Below, in pieces: positions 9,896 to 19,431 of a stretch of DNA of 64,000 bases. This DNA is from Tritrichomonas musculus (Eukaryota; Parabasalia; Tritrichomonadida; Tritrichomonadidae). Location of the stretch: assembly GCA_039105265.1 (NCBI GenBank), contig JAPFFF010000006.1, positions 1,798,001 through 1,862,000 of the forward strand. Reading direction: 5' to 3'. Positions within the stretch are counted from its first letter, which is position 1. Each line of letters begins with the position of its first letter. The notes beneath the pieces are model-generated. The model saw nothing but the letters and a program-made list of their open reading frames with translations, made no database searches and was not told the origin of the DNA. The translations under genes and the position numbers were made by a program.

Positions 9896-11134
9896 ATGCT
9901 AAAATCATCAATTTTAGCTCTCATAGAGCAAAATAAAATTAGAATTCTTGTTGAAGGACCTCCATTATGTGGGAAAACTTCAATGATCTTATCTGCGTTA
10001 GAAGAATCCAAAAAAAAATTTGTTCATCTCACAGTCAACGAATTATTTTGCAATCCATCTGTTTCGCCAGCATCGGTTGCTGTATCTCATATTTCTGATG
10101 ATAATATTATTTTTATTGATGATATTGAAAATATTTTTCCTGCACGAGAAGTCGATTTTACTTTTATGCATAGAGTTCTTTCAAAAAAGCCAAAATTAAT
10201 TGCTGCATGCCGTTCAAGTTCAGAGGTTAATCCATTCATTACCAGATATTTAAATCAATATTTTAAAATGGACCAACCGCCAACCCCTGAGGAAGAGAGG
10301 CTAACCAACATTCCGAATATATCGTTTTCTGATATAGGTGGAGCATCGAGAGCTAAAGAATTGGTTTTGATGATGGCTTCTTGGTGCGTGACAAATGCCG
10401 AAAAAGTAAAAGATTGGGGGTTAAAAGCTCCAAGTGGAGCCATATTATTCGGCCCACCTGGAACAGGAAAAACTCTTCTTGCAAAAGCGGCTGCAAACGC
10501 CTGCAAATGCAGATTTTTTTCAATTGCTATTCCCGATCTTTTAAGATGTGAAGTTGGAGAAAGTGAGAAACGCCTTACACAAGTTTTTGAAAAAGCTAGA
10601 GCTGATTTTCCATCGATCATATTTATTGATGAGATTCAAGCTTTATTTGGCCGTAGACATGAAAGAAGAAGTGAATCTAACAGACTTGTTGTTCAATTAA
10701 TCGCTCAGCTTGACCTTAATTCAAGGCATGGATCAGTTGTTTGCTTAGCAGCAACAAATGCTCTTGAAGCTGTTGATGCTGCCCTCCTTCAACCAGGAAG
10801 ATTTGAAGAAGTCATTGAAATCGGTCTCCCAAATCAAGAAGAAAGAAAAGAAATATTTTCAATAGCATTAAAATCACTGAAACACAATATAAATAATAAT
10901 GAAGAAGAAGATCAAATTAATAAATTGTCAACAATGACTAATGGGATGTCTGCATCAGATATTGTCGGTATTTGTCAAAAAGCTGGTATATCTACATTAA
11001 TGGATGGTCGAAATGTTATTAGTTTTGATGATATAAAAAAAGAAATAGAATCAGATGCTTTTAAAAGAGCAAAAAGTGGCTCGTTTTCTTTCGCTCAGAT
11101 CTCACCAAATCTATTTTCTCAGAAAAAATCTTAG
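9896..11134 (+). CDS. tandem AAA ATPase, Cdc48/Afg2-like, with reduced first domain
   Basis: The protein has 412 residues. A short first ATPase domain has a Walker A (GPPLCGKTS, ~21) and Walker B (IIFIDDIE, ~71) but only about 120 residues. A classical second domain follows: SDIGGASRAKE (~145), Walker A GPPGTGKT (~185), Walker B IIFIDEI (~241), sensor AATN (~286) and a C-terminal helical lid. The usual R-P-G-R element reads QPGR (~299), so one of the two arginines near the subunit interface is Gln. There is no N-terminal adaptor domain. The overall type is Cdc48/Afg2/NVL-like. Peroxisomal Pex1/Pex6 is unlikely because trichomonads lack peroxisomes. The exact paralogue is unresolved. Confidence 0.75.
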   Translation: MLKSSILALIEQNKIRILVEGPPLCGKTSMILSALEESKKKFVHLTVNELFCNPSVSPASVAVSHISDDNIIFIDDIENIFPAREVDFTFMHRVLSKKPKLIAACRSSSEVNPFITRYLNQYFKMDQPPTPEEERLTNIPNISFSDIGGASRAKELVLMMASWCVTNAEKVKDWGLKAPSGAILFGPPGTGKTLLAKAAANACKCRFFSIAIPDLLRCEVGESEKRLTQVFEKARADFPSIIFIDEIQALFGRRHERRSESNRLVVQLIAQLDLNSRHGSVVCLAATNALEAVDAALLQPGRFEEVIEIGLPNQEERKEIFSIALKSLKHNINNNEEEDQINKLSTMTNGMSASDIVGICQKAGISTLMDGRNVISFDDIKKEIESDAFKRAKSGSFSFAQISPNLFSQKKS

Positions 11135-11675
11135 AAAAATGTTAATAGTGTATATTTGTATATGTTTGTTTGTGTATATCTAATATTAAATATTTGAATT
11201 CTTTCCTTTTTACTTTATTTTTTATCTGAAATTTTAAAAAATGATTTTAAGAGTTGAAATGAAAATCAAAATTATAATTTATTATATATATTCAAAATTT
11301 ATATAGAAAGTATATGGGAAAAGAAGTAGAGCCAATTGCTAATTTGATATTAGCAAATAAAAACAATTTTTTTAAAAAAACTGCAAGTTACCAAAGCTAA
11401 AATAAAAGTTGTGAGAAATAGTGTTTTCACAATATATTTTCTATCCTTAGATATTTTTTTACGTTATAGAGTCGAAAATATATACTTAATGCATTAAAGC
11501 TTTAAAAATAACTTGATCGATAATTTGATGATTTAAATTTTGCGTCATTTTAAGTTGGTAGAATTCAGGTATAAATTAATTCGTGTTTGATGTACAGTTA
11601 TCTATAAAATTCTTCCTTTTATTCAATTAACGTTTTTTAATTTAAAAAAGTGTCAGATATTTATAACGGAATCAA
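11135..11675. other. 541-bp spacer, no gene seen
   Basis: This AT-rich stretch lies between two plus-strand genes. One small hairpin is visible near 11336-11357 (ttgctaat / attagcaa arms around a 5-nt loop). No open frame of note and no RNA gene were recognised. Confidence 0.4.
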
Positions 11676-12047
11676 ATGGAAGACTCAAATCAACAACCAC
11701 AACTTAAAGCAGGGCCAGCTTTTGAAAATAAATTTAAAGTACTCCAAGCGCAAGAAATCATTAAAGCACAATTAACAGAATCGCTTTCAAAGCAAACTTA
11801 CGTACCTGAAGCTGTATCACAAACAGTTCGTGAAATAGTTGAAGCAATTAAAGCGAAATTGAAAGAAGTAATACCTCCACAATACAAATTAATTGTTCAA
11901 GTTCTTCTTGGAGAACAAAGAGGGCAAGGAATAGCAATGGGATTCAGAGGATTTTGGGATAATGACACTGATAATTTTGCAAGGGAAACTTTTTCGAATG
12001 ATTCTATTTTTGCTGTTGGAATTGCATATGCTTTGTACTCTTATTAA
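11676..12047 (+). CDS. Tctex1/DYNLT-type dynein light chain
   Basis: The 123-residue protein is colinear with the Tctex1 family. A short variable N-terminus is followed by two helices (QAQEIIKAQL to VREIVEAIKAKL), then the strands YKLIVQVLLGEQ and IAMGFRGFWDNDTDNFA, and the family end SIFAVGIAYALYSY. Family members dimerise and bind dynein intermediate chain and cargo. A diverged N-terminus is typical of the DYNLT2/TCTEX1D2 branch. In a flagellate it probably serves axonemal or intraflagellar dynein (inference). The convergent neighbour is the ArfGAP gene. Confidence 0.85.
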   Translation: MEDSNQQPQLKAGPAFENKFKVLQAQEIIKAQLTESLSKQTYVPEAVSQTVREIVEAIKAKLKEVIPPQYKLIVQVLLGEQRGQGIAMGFRGFWDNDTDNFARETFSNDSIFAVGIAYALYSY

Positions 12048-12177
12048 ACATTTCATGTTTGATCTTTTAATATTTTTAAAAAAAAAATATTCTAAAAAAG
12101 AAAATAAAATTTAAAAAATTTATTAGTAAATCGACTGTCTTTGACCAAATATAGACGATGGTTGAAGAGACTAAGAT

Positions 12178-13737
12178 TTAGAATAGCCCATATAAATCAT
12201 TGTTATTTTGTTGGGGACGCTGTTGTTGGTTTTGTGGAGCACCACCAAATGAGTTAGCTTGTGGACCTCCAAAACCGCCATTAGGTTGACCAAAGCCACC
12301 ACCACTAGGTTGGCCAAAGCCGCCAGAGTTTTGTTGAGCTGGTTGGCCAAATCCACCTTGCTGTTGTCTGTAAGCATTCTGTTGAGGAGGCTGGCTTGGA
12401 GCAGATCCAAATCCACCAGATTGTCCAAATCCACCGGATTGTTGGCCGAATCCACCAGATTGTTGACCAAATCCACCAGATTGTTGACCAAAGCCACCTG
12501 ATTGCTGTCCAAATCCGCCAGATTGTTGGCCAAAGCCACCAGATTGTTGGCCAAAGCCGCCTGCTTGTTGACCAAAGCCGCCTGCTTGCTGTTGGCCGCC
12601 AAAGCCACCAGATTGTTGGCCAAAGCCGCCTGATTGTTGTCCGAAGCCGCCTGCTTGTTGCTGGCCGCCAAAGCCGCCTGCTTGTCCAAAACCGCCTGCT
12701 TGACCAAATCCTCCTGCTTGTTGTTGTTGTCCAAAACCACCAGGTTGCTGTCCAAAGCCACCTTGCTGTCCAAATCCACCGGATTGTTGTCCGAAGCCAC
12801 CTTGTTGTCCAAAGCCGCCTTGTTGTCCAAAGCCGCCTTGCTGTCCAAAGCCTCCTTGTTGTCCGAAACCTCCTTGTTGTTGTCCATACATATTATTTTG
12901 TTGAGGAGGTCCTGATGGAACTAAATCCATAAGAGATTTGAGATCATCATTCAAAGATTTCTGTGGTTGTTGTGGAGTTTGTTGCTGTGGTGCTCCTGAA
13001 GAACCACCGAAGTCCATAAGATCAAGTAGATCATTACCTCCACCTTGTTGTTGAGGTGGAGCTTGTTGTTGTTGTTGGTTTTGATTGAATGGACTCCATT
13101 GGCCTCCTTGTTGTGGTTGCTGTTGTGGTGGAGGCTGTTGTTGTTGTGGGGGTTGCTGCTGGTTTTGATTGATGAAAGGATTTTGTTGTGGTTGAGCGCC
13201 AAATGGATTATTTGGAGGAAGTTGTTGTTGTTGAGTGTTAAATGGATTTTGCTGTTGTTGTGGTGGCATTTGTTGTTGTGGTGGCATTTGTTGTTGTTGA
13301 GAATTGTATGGATTTTGTGGTTGATCCATTGGCATTTGTTGTTGTTGTTGTTGAGCAGCTTGAGCTCTCTTTGAATACCAACGCTTCTCAACATACTTCG
13401 CTTGAAGAAAAGCTCTTCGGCGGTTATCGTCTGCGTTTAATGGAAGAGGCATTTCACCTTGTTTCCATTTAGCCATCCAAACTCTGTTGAAATCCTCGTT
13501 TGTTTGGCTTTGAAGAAGGTTTATTTCGTCTTGCGTGAAAGTTGCCATCGAAACGCTTTTGATTCTGTCCCCAAATTCACGATGAATACCACTACAATTT
13601 GTACAAACGAAAATACCATGTGTTGTATCAACGTTAACTGCGCATTGTTCGCCACAATCAGCACACTTTTTGTTGCTTGGACTCCTCATTAAAGTTCGGA
13701 GGATCTTCTGGTGCTGTTTCTGTAGAGCCCCAGACAT
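12178..13737 (-). CDS. ArfGAP zinc-finger protein with GGFGQQ repeats (AGFG-like)
   Basis: The protein has 519 residues. Residues ~15-125 are an ArfGAP domain: zinc-ligand pairs CADC and CTNC, the arginine-finger context GIHREFGDRI, and the helix DEINLLQSQTNEDFNRVW. The rest is low complexity: Gln/Pro-rich (~130-290) with DLLDLMDF, then about 25 repeats of G-G-F-G-Q-Q type (~290-460), and the end NNNDLYGLF. Plant and animal AGFG/Hrb proteins combine ArfGAP with FG repeats and act on clathrin or Arf-dependent traffic. The DLL and LYGLF peptides could be coat or EH-domain ligands (inference). The repeats make alternative frames open, but only this frame carries the domain. Confidence 0.85.
   Translation of the reverse strand: MSGALQKQHQKILRTLMRSPSNKKCADCGEQCAVNVDTTHGIFVCTNCSGIHREFGDRIKSVSMATFTQDEINLLQSQTNEDFNRVWMAKWKQGEMPLPLNADDNRRRAFLQAKYVEKRWYSKRAQAAQQQQQQMPMDQPQNPYNSQQQQMPPQQQMPPQQQQNPFNTQQQQLPPNNPFGAQPQQNPFINQNQQQPPQQQQPPPQQQPQQGGQWSPFNQNQQQQQAPPQQQGGGNDLLDLMDFGGSSGAPQQQTPQQPQKSLNDDLKSLMDLVPSGPPQQNNMYGQQQGGFGQQGGFGQQGGFGQQGGFGQQGGFGQQSGGFGQQGGFGQQPGGFGQQQQAGGFGQAGGFGQAGGFGGQQQAGGFGQQSGGFGQQSGGFGGQQQAGGFGQQAGGFGQQSGGFGQQSGGFGQQSGGFGQQSGGFGQQSGGFGQQSGGFGQSGGFGSAPSQPPQQNAYRQQQGGFGQPAQQNSGGFGQPSGGGFGQPNGGFGGPQANSFGGAPQNQQQRPQQNNNDLYGLF
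12390..12890 (-). repeat. coding tandem repeat, GGFGQQ units
   Basis: Units of 18-30 bp encode GGFGQQ(S/A). Exact copies such as those near 12413-12545 show recent expansion by slippage or unequal exchange. The array lies fully in frame within the ArfGAP gene. Confidence 0.85.
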
Positions 13738-13898
13738 AGTTCAAGTTAGTTAAAAATGTTTTTTCAAAAAAAGCAGTTTTTAACAATTGTTAATCGATCT
13801 CCCAGAATCGTATGAGGGAAACTTTTTAAATTAATAGTTGGTTGGCTATTTAATTTTCAAAGAACATTTGTTTATAATTTTTTTCTAGTTTAAATTTT

Positions 13899-14417
13899 AT
13901 GTCTGAAGAAAACACGTTTCCGTGCAATACAGATTCTTACCAAACACAAAAATCAGTTGCTGTCGTTATTTATACTAGAGGTCATACTGTTGAAAATCTT
14001 GTAACCCATCCAGAAGAGCAATCATTAACAATTGAATTAGATGTTGATGGAAAGCACTGTATGAAAGCCTGGGCTTTCTTTGGTGAAGTAGATCCAAGCA
14101 CTCTAAAAGTCGATAAAGGTAGTATAAAAATCGAAATTATTATTAATAAAGTAAAGGCTATGAACTGGCCTCGTGCAGAAGCAAAAGACGCTGATGTTAA
14201 GCCACTTTATCAAAAATGGCATCAGGTATCCCTCCCAGATGAAGAAGAAGAAAAAAACGAAGGTCTTGATCACTTTTTACAAAAAATATATAAAGATGCA
14301 AACCCAGATGCTCGACGTGCGATGATGAAAAGTTTCACAGAATCTGGCGGAACTGTCCTTTCTACAAATTGGGATGATGTTGGAAGTAGAAAAGTAGAAC
14401 CGCAACCACCAAAATAA
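13899..14417 (+). CDS. SGT1-like co-chaperone (CS + SGS domains)
   Basis: The protein has 172 residues. Residues ~18-93 form a CS/p23-like beta-sandwich (VAVVIYTRGHTVENL, SLTIELDV, KIEIIINK, NWPR). The SGS domain follows: LPDEEEEKNEGLDHFLQKIY, then DARRAMMKSFTESGGTVLST and NWDDVG, an almost canonical SGT1 signature. SGT1 links Hsp90 to SCF ligases and kinetochore assembly. The N-terminal TPR domain of yeast and plant SGT1 is absent, as in several protists. There is a 161-bp divergent gap to the ArfGAP gene. Confidence 0.9.
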   Translation: MSEENTFPCNTDSYQTQKSVAVVIYTRGHTVENLVTHPEEQSLTIELDVDGKHCMKAWAFFGEVDPSTLKVDKGSIKIEIIINKVKAMNWPRAEAKDADVKPLYQKWHQVSLPDEEEEKNEGLDHFLQKIYKDANPDARRAMMKSFTESGGTVLSTNWDDVGSRKVEPQPPK

Positions 14418-15242
14418 ATTTATTTTTTTCTAATTTCACTCATCTTATTTTATTACTTATTACTTATCGTATTTTTCATCTTTAAACTCGAAAACAGTAT
14501 AACATTATATAACCTAACAATATGAAATCAAAAGATGAAAATTAAAGCTTTTAAAATTGAAATTTGAGAAGATCTAATTGAATTTGGTATTCAATATTTA
14601 AATAATGAAAATTTTGTTTTTCACATTTCACATAGAAATATATCATTTGGATAAAATAATGCTATAAAATAGATTTTCTGTGATTTTGAATAATAATTAT
14701 TTTACATCATTAAAGGCATGCTCAGAAATTTTGTATTTTAATTTGGTTGTATATACGTTGATAATTGAAAAAATACGATAAAAAAACAAATTCAATTATT
14801 ATTTACGATCACAATCAATTCAGTTTTTTGCTAATTTAACGATTAAACTAAATTCAAAAATTCTGAACTGGTTTTTATAAGGATTGAGTAACGATAAAAA
14901 AACGTTATATATTTAGAAATTTCAGGAATATCTCTTTTTTTAATAATAAAAATTTAATGTAAAGTTAGTTGAAAAACTGGTCGACATCATGAAAAACTAG
15001 TCGACATCATCGAACTTTTTGTGTAATTTTTTAGAAAATTTTGTTTATCTCCTCAGAAATCGCTAAAAACTGGTATACATTCAATTATTCACAATTTTTA
15101 TTATCTCCTCACTTTTTCAGAAAATTGAAAATTTGTTAAAAAAATTTTTTTATTTTATTTTAGAGTGCGATCAGAGTACAACAACATAATTCCTTCAAGA
15201 AGAATGTTTCCCTGATATGAATTATCATTCCGTTTCATAATT
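14418..15242. other. 825-bp AT-rich spacer with start of an inverted-repeat unit
   Basis: No gene was seen. Two near-identical 18-mers (aaaactggtcgacatcat and the variant aaaactagtcgacatcat) lie at 14973-14990 and 14993-15010 and are the left arm of the inverted-repeat unit listed separately. Confidence 0.4.
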
Positions 15243-15790
15243 ATGGATATATATCCTAATGCATATACAGAAATTATTGATTTTACGAAAAATATAATGC
15301 ATTATTTCGAAAAATCATCATATATAATTAATACAAATCTCGAAAATCTCAAGAATATCATTGAATACAATCGTTTTAAAAATGAAAATGAGTTATATAA
15401 TCGTTCAAGATCAATATATTTAAATATAGTTAGAAATGGGTTTTGTGCCAATTCATATGGTAATATCTAAAATTGATTACTGGAATTAGTGAAAATATTG
15501 GGTTTAGTTATAGAAATTAAATATTTTTCTTTTATTATTTAGGATAATGATGTAAAGATGTTCTTTGTGAACATTAACCATAATATAATTAATAAGCAAA
15601 TGATAATAATGATAAATGCATCATTTATCTTCAATTGATACATATTTCCTATATATTTGGTAGATATGAAGAAAATTTAAACTTTTACATGAATTTCAAT
15701 AATCTTTCAAAATTGAGATTCATTGATTTAACAATTTGAGTAATTTCTCTCAATAATTGAATGAGTTCTATGATGATGTCGACCTGTTTT
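14973..15790. repeat. inverted-repeat unit, about 0.82 kb, with GTCGACATCAT arms
   Basis: The left arm aaaactggtcgacatcat (14973-14990, followed by a second copy) pairs with the reverse complement of tgatgatgtcgacctgtttt (15771-15790). In very AT-rich surroundings the GC-containing core gtcgacatcat is unlikely to be chance. The unit encloses a 75-aa open frame. It looks like a decayed TIR transposon or MITE; no transposase was recognised and the target duplication is unclear. Confidence 0.45.
15243..15470 (+). pseudogene. 75-aa orphan frame, possible remnant of a trichomonad repeat-protein N-terminus
   Basis: An ATG-started frame (MDIYPNAYTEIIDFTKNIMH at the start) is helical and of normal amino-acid composition. 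Its style recalls the helical N-terminal region of the large trichomonad ankyrin-repeat families, but this is an impression only. Downstream sequence has no continuing frame, so it is probably a fragment rather than a working gene. Confidence 0.3.
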
Positions 15791-15915
15791 TTCTGATGTT
15801 TACTGGTTTATCCACTTACTTTATTACATAATATAATTTTTATGTTCTTAATTGAATAATTTTAAATGATAAAGAATAGAGATATTCAGCATTTTTTGGT
15901 AACAATCAATATGAA

Positions 15916-16325
15916 ATACCATGAAATAGTATATCATTGCATGATGGAATATTTTTTTATTTAAGTTTACTTCTGTTCTCTTTTCATCCATCCTAAAATA
16001 TTCATATTTTAAATTGAATATAATCAATAAAATTGTAATGAAATGATAAAAATCACATTAAACCAACTTTTATATAGAAAAAGCCATGAGTAGCTACTCA
16101 TGCTTTTTTTAACAAAAGTGCAAAAAAGTCCCAACTTTTTTTTACATGGTACGAAACAAGGTCAATATTGACCTAAACCGCTACGGGCAATTATGATTTC
16201 GGGAGATTACGATTTCCTATATATTTATTTGATATTTTTAAAAAGTTGGTTTGATGAAGAGAGAACAGAAGTAAACTTAAATAAAAAAATATTCCATCAT
16301 GTAATGAAATACTATTTCATGGTAT
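15916..16325. mobile_element. MITE-like element with ~74-bp TIRs
   Basis: The left arm (15916-~15990, starting ataccatgaaatagtat) and right arm (~16251-16325) are nearly perfect reverse complements, including a shared stretch around cttctgttctc. The 410-bp unit holds no gene. Inside lie two perfect palindromes: catgagtagctactcatg (16085-16102) and aggtcaatattgacct (16159-16174). A further inner match (aaaccaactttt, at ~16055 and, inverted, ~16240) suggests that the left arm received extra sequence. No transposase is present; target duplication was not resolved. Confidence 0.7.
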
Positions 16326-17406
16326 ATCCCATAAATTTGAAATGAAATTAAATTTAAAAAAAATTTCTATTAATGTGATATGCATATGTATCTACTATAA
16401 AATGATTTTATTTAATTGTCTGCAAGAATATTCAAAAAAAATAAATTTGTATCCATTCCAATTCAAGATATATCATATATCTTTTGGTGTTTTGTAATAT
16501 TAATATCATATATAATTTGTATTAAATACATATTTGATTTATATTTGAAATAGAATCTTACCAATTAAGATAAATATAAATATAGAATTTTATTTTTCAA
16601 TTCAGTTTTTGATAAATTATCAGAAAAATTATTTCAATTTCATTCAATTATTATTTAGTATATCTTATTAAATAATATATATAATAGTGATTAACATTAT
16701 TACATATATCATATATAATACTAGAAAAGAAAATAAATACAAATATATGTTATACAACAATAATGATAACAAAATAAAAAAAGTAAATAAAAAATAATTA
16801 TCTGAGATAAAAAAAAATGAATAATCAAATTGAATTGAATTGAAATATTTTTTATCATATTCAATTTAAAAATGCATTTATTCATGCAAAGTATCAAATC
16901 TGTAATTCAAAACTGTACATTATAGATATAATATATAAATTAATGTATAATAATAAAATAATTATCATAAAACAAATGTTTAACGTTGTGAAACAAATGC
17001 TTTTTTTGTTATTCTAAATATGATATAATTTCCTTTTTGAAAAGATAAATTGATTCAATTGAAAAAAATACGTTAAAAAATACGTTAAAGAAAGCATCAT
17101 TTTATTCCAATTATTTCATTAAATATTTTCATAACAATTGGCTGATTGATGTTTTATTCCAAATTTATATTTAAATATAATATTGTTTAAAGATATTATA
17201 AACCATTGATCAACATACTTTTTTTTTTTTATCAAGTATAACTAAAAAGTAAATGTTTTAAAAGTCAATGAAAACATATTTGCAAATAATAGTGTTTTTT
17301 ATTTTGGAAAAAGAAATAGAAAAATTCGAAATTTATCAAAGAAAAATGGCAATATTATGATTCAAATCAGCCAGTTAAATTCTTTCTGAAAAATTTAAAT
17401 AAAAAA
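16326..17406. other. 1.1-kb AT-rich spacer
   Basis: This is very AT-rich DNA upstream of the tRNA methyltransferase gene. No open frame, RNA gene or clear repeat was recognised. Confidence 0.4.
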
Positions 17407-18891
17407 ATGGGGACTGAGGTAAGTCTTCCAAATGCAAATGAAAAGCCTAGAATTGAAGAAGGCGCTGCTAAGATATATTTTCCTAGCTCTGTTGACCCAG
17501 ATGATGTTTTTTACAATGATGTTCAAATTTTTAATCGAGATTTAACTTGTCTTGTTATTAAAGCTTTCTGCAAGGAATATCAGCATGAAGTTCGCATTTT
17601 CGAAGCATTCTCAGCAAGTGGTCTTCGTTCAATTCGTTATGCCCTTGAAGTCCCAGGAATAACAGAGATTATTGCAAATGATATCGATCCACATGCAGTT
17701 GCAGTGATTGACAGAAATATAATTATAAATAAAGTTCAAGGCATTGTTAAATCATCAACTGCTGATGCAGCCTTAATTCTTGAGCAAAAGCGAAATGAAT
17801 ATCAAGTTATCGATTTGGATCCTTATTCAACTGCAGCACCATTTCTTGATGGAGCTGTTCAAGCAATTCATGATGGAGGTCTTCTCTGTGTAACATCTAC
17901 AGATGGTCGTTCACTGTGTGGTCAGCAGCCTGACACCGCTTTTGCATGGTATAATTCAATGACTTTGAAAGCTGAGTTCTCTCATGAATTAGGAATAAGA
18001 ACTCTTCTTTCCACGATCATTACTGCTGCCTCTCGTTGTGGACGATCTGTAGAACCATTGTTAAGTTTATCAGCTAATTTTTATTTCCGTGTTTTTGTTC
18101 GTATTCATGATAAAAGAGGTGATTCTAAGATTACAGGCGCATCCACTTCACTTGTATTTTATAGCCATGATAGTGGTTCTTTTTGGCTTCAACCAATGGG
18201 AGTATTGCAGCAGAAAAATAAATCACGCAGTGTTAAAAACGCAACTCTTGATATTCCATATCTCAAAGACCCTTATACAGGAGGAAGACTCAAGATTGCT
18301 GGGCCAGTCTACAATGGTCCTTTACATAACAAAGACTTCTGTCGAAGATTAATGGAATTACGTCCAACAATGCCGTATATTACAACAGAAGCCCGTATTG
18401 ATGCTGTTCTTTATACATGCATTCAAGAAATTGATGCCCCATTTTACTACTCAATTGACGCACTTTGTGGAATCGTTCGCGCTTCTTGTCCCTCTAGAGC
18501 TATGGTTGTAACAATATTGAAAAAGCTCGGCTATGAAACTTCATTAACTCACTGTAGTCCTGGAAGGCTTAAAACAAACGCTCCTCCTGAAGTTATATGG
18601 GATATTATACGTACATGGTACTTCAACGAAGGCAAAACGCTTCCTGATGATGATCCAAAAATTCGTGCCATTCTTGAAGCTAAAAATTCAACTGAAATTA
18701 AACTTGAAATTGATGAAAACGTTAAAAAGCAATTAAAAATTGACAAAAAGAGATGCAAGTTTTTAGGAAATCCATCAAAGAACTTCGGACCAAAGCCTGC
18801 TGCTGGCAAAAATAAAAAGAAGCATCATCAAAATGAGATAAATGAAGAAAACAAGCAAGAAAACAAGAATGGGGAAGAATCAGATGAATAG
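17407..18891 (+). CDS. TRM1: tRNA (guanine26-N2)-dimethyltransferase Trm1
   Basis: The protein has 494 residues. It is typical of Trm1, which makes m2G/m2,2G at position 26 of tRNAs using S-adenosylmethionine. Seen are the N-terminal AKIYFP and DDVFYNDVQIFNRDL, the SAM-binding FSASGLRSIRYALEVPG (~66-82) and IANDIDPHA, the catalytic-region VIDLDPYSTAAPFLD (~135-149) where many homologues have DPYG, then LCVTSTDG and a C-terminal winged region (ALCGIVRASCPSRAMVV). The tail is basic (KNKKKHHQ), suggesting nuclear localisation (inference). Confidence 0.92.
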   Translation: MGTEVSLPNANEKPRIEEGAAKIYFPSSVDPDDVFYNDVQIFNRDLTCLVIKAFCKEYQHEVRIFEAFSASGLRSIRYALEVPGITEIIANDIDPHAVAVIDRNIIINKVQGIVKSSTADAALILEQKRNEYQVIDLDPYSTAAPFLDGAVQAIHDGGLLCVTSTDGRSLCGQQPDTAFAWYNSMTLKAEFSHELGIRTLLSTIITAASRCGRSVEPLLSLSANFYFRVFVRIHDKRGDSKITGASTSLVFYSHDSGSFWLQPMGVLQQKNKSRSVKNATLDIPYLKDPYTGGRLKIAGPVYNGPLHNKDFCRRLMELRPTMPYITTEARIDAVLYTCIQEIDAPFYYSIDALCGIVRASCPSRAMVVTILKKLGYETSLTHCSPGRLKTNAPPEVIWDIIRTWYFNEGKTLPDDDPKIRAILEAKNSTEIKLEIDENVKKQLKIDKKRCKFLGNPSKNFGPKPAAGKNKKKHHQNEINEENKQENKNGEESDE

Positions 18892-19431
18892 GCATTTATT
18901 TAAATAATTTCTGTTTTTATATTATATTTTATTATATTATATTTATAATCTTTCTATTTTGTTGCTGTTAATAAATCTGCAAACTAAAATGGTAGCATGT
19001 TTAAGTGATTGTAGCATATAAAATTCCCTATGAAAAAGGATGTTTATCAGTATTAACGCTTCTATTGCAACAGAAAACGAAAGTATTCATATATATTTTC
19101 ATTGTTACTGCCAATTATAATTGAATATATTGTTTATTTGATTGTTTATTTCCTGTGAATTTCTTAACTCTCATTTAATTAAATAAAAAACAACAATGCT
19201 TTGAAAATCAAGTATATGGAATAATCTTGTTCTAATTAGATGATTGCTGGTGATTTTAAAGTTGCATTATTCAAATGATTGAAGATAAAAAACGTCTAAA
19301 CCAAATTATTTTCATTCTTTCAAATTTGATATTCTTTTTGATTGTTCTGGCCAAATTATAATTCAAATATCAAATTTGGTTTGAATATGTTTGTTCGCTT
19401 AATTATTTGTTTGGATAAAATTTTAATCAAA
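18892..19431. other. 540-bp spacer
   Basis: AT-rich intergenic DNA between two plus-strand genes. Nothing beyond presumed 3' and 5' flanks was seen. Confidence 0.35.

Noticed and set aside
12259-13374. Several long alternative frames across the Gln/Gly-rich array
   Set aside because: They arise from the in-frame repeat of the ArfGAP gene. None contains a domain, and the true frame includes the zinc finger.
19342-19431. Longer start for the UBE2J-like gene
   Set aside because: The farthest upstream codon is TTG, and the ATG at 19387 adds a hydrophobic leader absent from the family. The UBC fold begins at 19432.
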